Shown here: one piece after another, positions 7,578-8,220 of the stretch | How the letters are laid out: the number at the start of each line of letters is the position of its first letter | How positions within the stretch are numbered: position 1 is the stretch's first letter | Assembly (NCBI GenBank): GCA_019751575.1 | Contig: JAIENF010000608.1 | Location: 1-8,220 of the forward strand | Source of the DNA: Burkholderiales bacterium | GTDB taxonomy: Bacteria; Pseudomonadota; Gammaproteobacteria; Burkholderiales; CAIKXV01 | Direction: 5' to 3' | Length of the DNA: 8,220 bases | Notes under the pieces: model-generated | Database searches by the model: none | Told to the model about the DNA's origin: nothing | The model's input: the letters and a program-made list of their open reading frames with translations, nothing else | Translations under genes and position numbers: made by a program

Positions 7578-7578
7578 C
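7546..7578 (-). promoter_or_regulatory. Candidate bacterial SECIS hairpin downstream of the redoxin TGA
   Basis: On the minus strand, after UGA 7584-7582, the RNA can form GCGGGC-UAGUCUG-GCCCGC (7569-7551). This is a perfect 6-bp stem, extendable by a U-G pair to leave the loop AGUCU. Below it GUCA (7578-7575) can pair with UGAC (7549-7546). The loop G lies 21 nt after the UGA. Bacterial SECIS elements are small hairpins just after the UGA, with a G early in the loop at roughly this distance, and the E. coli fdhF loop is GGUCU. No U-run follows on either strand, which argues against a simple terminator. Function is inference. Confidence 0.5.
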
Positions 7579-8157
7579 GCTTCACCCATAGGCCTGGGTC
7601 AATGGCCGCGACACGGGCTTGCCGGCACGCGCTTCGTCGATCGCCGCCAGCGGCAGGTTGCGTGCCTTGCGCACGTCGCGCATGGCGCGCTGGTCGTCGA
7701 TCGCGCCCGAGTAGATCAGCTTTCCGGTGGGGTCGATCACGTAGGTATGCGGGGTCATCATCGCGCCGTATGCACGCCCGGTCCGCCCGTCGGGATCCTG
7801 CAGCATCGCATGCTGGTTTCCCTTCCATTCGCGCAGCATCGCCGCGCTGCGCTTCGCATCGACGAAACTCGGATGGCCGGGATGCGTGGAGTCGATAGAC
7901 AGCCACACCACGCCGTCGCTGCGGGCGCGTGCCTGCGCGGCCTGCATGGCACCGGCGCCGTAGTGCGTGTTGACCGCATAGCAGTCGCTGTTCCACCACT
8001 CGAGCACGACGTACTTGCCCTTGAAGTCGGACAGCGAGATCCTGCGCCCGTCGATGGCCGTCAGGGTGAAGGCGGGCGCAGGATCCCCGACGCGTGCCAG
8101 CGACGGCTGCGCGGCCACCGGTGCCGCCAGCAGCAGCGCCAGCAGTGGCAGCAGCAT
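7561..8157 (-). CDS. Exported thioredoxin-fold redoxin, candidate selenoprotein
   Basis: Periplasmic thiol-redox protein of the AhpC/TSA-redoxin type. A hydrophobic N-terminus ending APVAA (about 1-16) is a likely signal peptide, although it lacks a basic start. The redoxin fold starts at VGDPAPAFTL (about 23-32). The active strand-loop VLEWWNSDCYAVNTHY carries the only Cys (C59), the cis-Pro loop is MTPHTYVIDPTGKLIYSGAIDD (P136), and the tail is KPVSRPLTQAYG. Read conventionally the gene stops at 7582 after 191 residues. With the TGA read as Sec192 it gains S-V-K-Y-A-G and ends at TAG 7563-7561. C59 and residue 192 would then form the redox pair expected for the family; without residue 192 the protein has a single Cys. 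The frame is open to the right edge of the window and no clear Shine-Dalgarno precedes the ATG at 8157, so the start could lie further upstream. The exact partner or substrate is unknown. Confidence 0.8.
7582..7584 (-). other. In-frame TGA at a conserved Cys position: candidate selenocysteine codon
   Basis: The redoxin frame reads A-Y-G-TGA-S-V-K-Y-A-G-TAG. Related thioredoxin-fold proteins end in a conserved GC(S/T)(V/I)K(Y/W) tail, so the TGA stands exactly at the Cys codon (TGC/TGT) and the residues after it remain family-like. This is the usual mark of selenocysteine (Cys/Sec exchange), though a single-base nonsense mutation would look the same. Confidence 0.55.
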
Positions 8158-8220
8158 GCGTTCGTGCGCGTGTCCCAGCCTCGGGTACAGCCATCGACGC
8201 AGCCGGTTCGACGTCGTCCC

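Noticed and set aside
7547..8194. A 215-codon minus-strand frame overlapping the redoxin gene
   Set aside because: Its translation is Arg/Ala-rich without a fold; the neighbouring frame has the signal peptide and the redoxin motifs.
8158..8220. A 5' extension of the redoxin gene
   Set aside because: The frame is open to the window edge but contains no ATG, GTG or TTG start in this stretch. I kept the ATG at 8157 and recorded the doubt in the gene entry.

Overview
The window is GC-rich chromosomal DNA (about two-thirds G+C by eye, strong G/C at third codon positions), most likely from a betaproteobacterium. That placement rests on the nuoL-nuoM-nuoN order followed directly by an ADP-ribose-pyrophosphatase-type Nudix gene, a common arrangement in that class, and on the protein flavour. 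It is an inference, not a proof.

The left part (1-5385, plus strand) is the 3' end of a complex I operon. It holds the three antiporter-like membrane subunits NuoL (5' end outside the window), NuoM and NuoN, then a Nudix hydrolase with its own strong Shine-Dalgarno. The conserved Glu and Lys residues of the proton channels are visible in all three subunits. A 14-bp tandem duplication sits on the nuoM start and creates a five-codon mini-ORF that overlaps the nuoM start codon.

The middle (5386-6856, minus strand) is a damaged cyclic-di-GMP locus. One gene reads HTH-like domain, PAS domain, then a GGDEF domain whose signature is GGDAF and is probably inactive. Directly behind its stop codon, in another frame, lies about 42 codons of an EAL phosphodiesterase domain, squeezed against the end of the Nudix gene. 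This looks like the remains of a larger GGDEF-EAL protein. A perfect 16-bp palindrome covers the ribosome-binding site of the HTH-PAS-GGDEF gene.

The right part holds two convergent genes. The plus-strand gene (7002-7577) encodes a small protein with two diverged AP2-like repeats. The minus-strand gene (7561-8157) encodes an exported thioredoxin-fold redoxin. In the redoxin, an in-frame TGA replaces the Cys of the C-terminal GCSVKY-type tail normal in this family. The tail continues intact (S-V-K-Y-A-G, then TAG), and a GC-rich hairpin with an AGUCU loop begins 13 nt after the TGA. I read this as a candidate selenoprotein with a bacterial SECIS element, and it is the most interesting item here. 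The alternative is a recent Cys-to-stop mutation.
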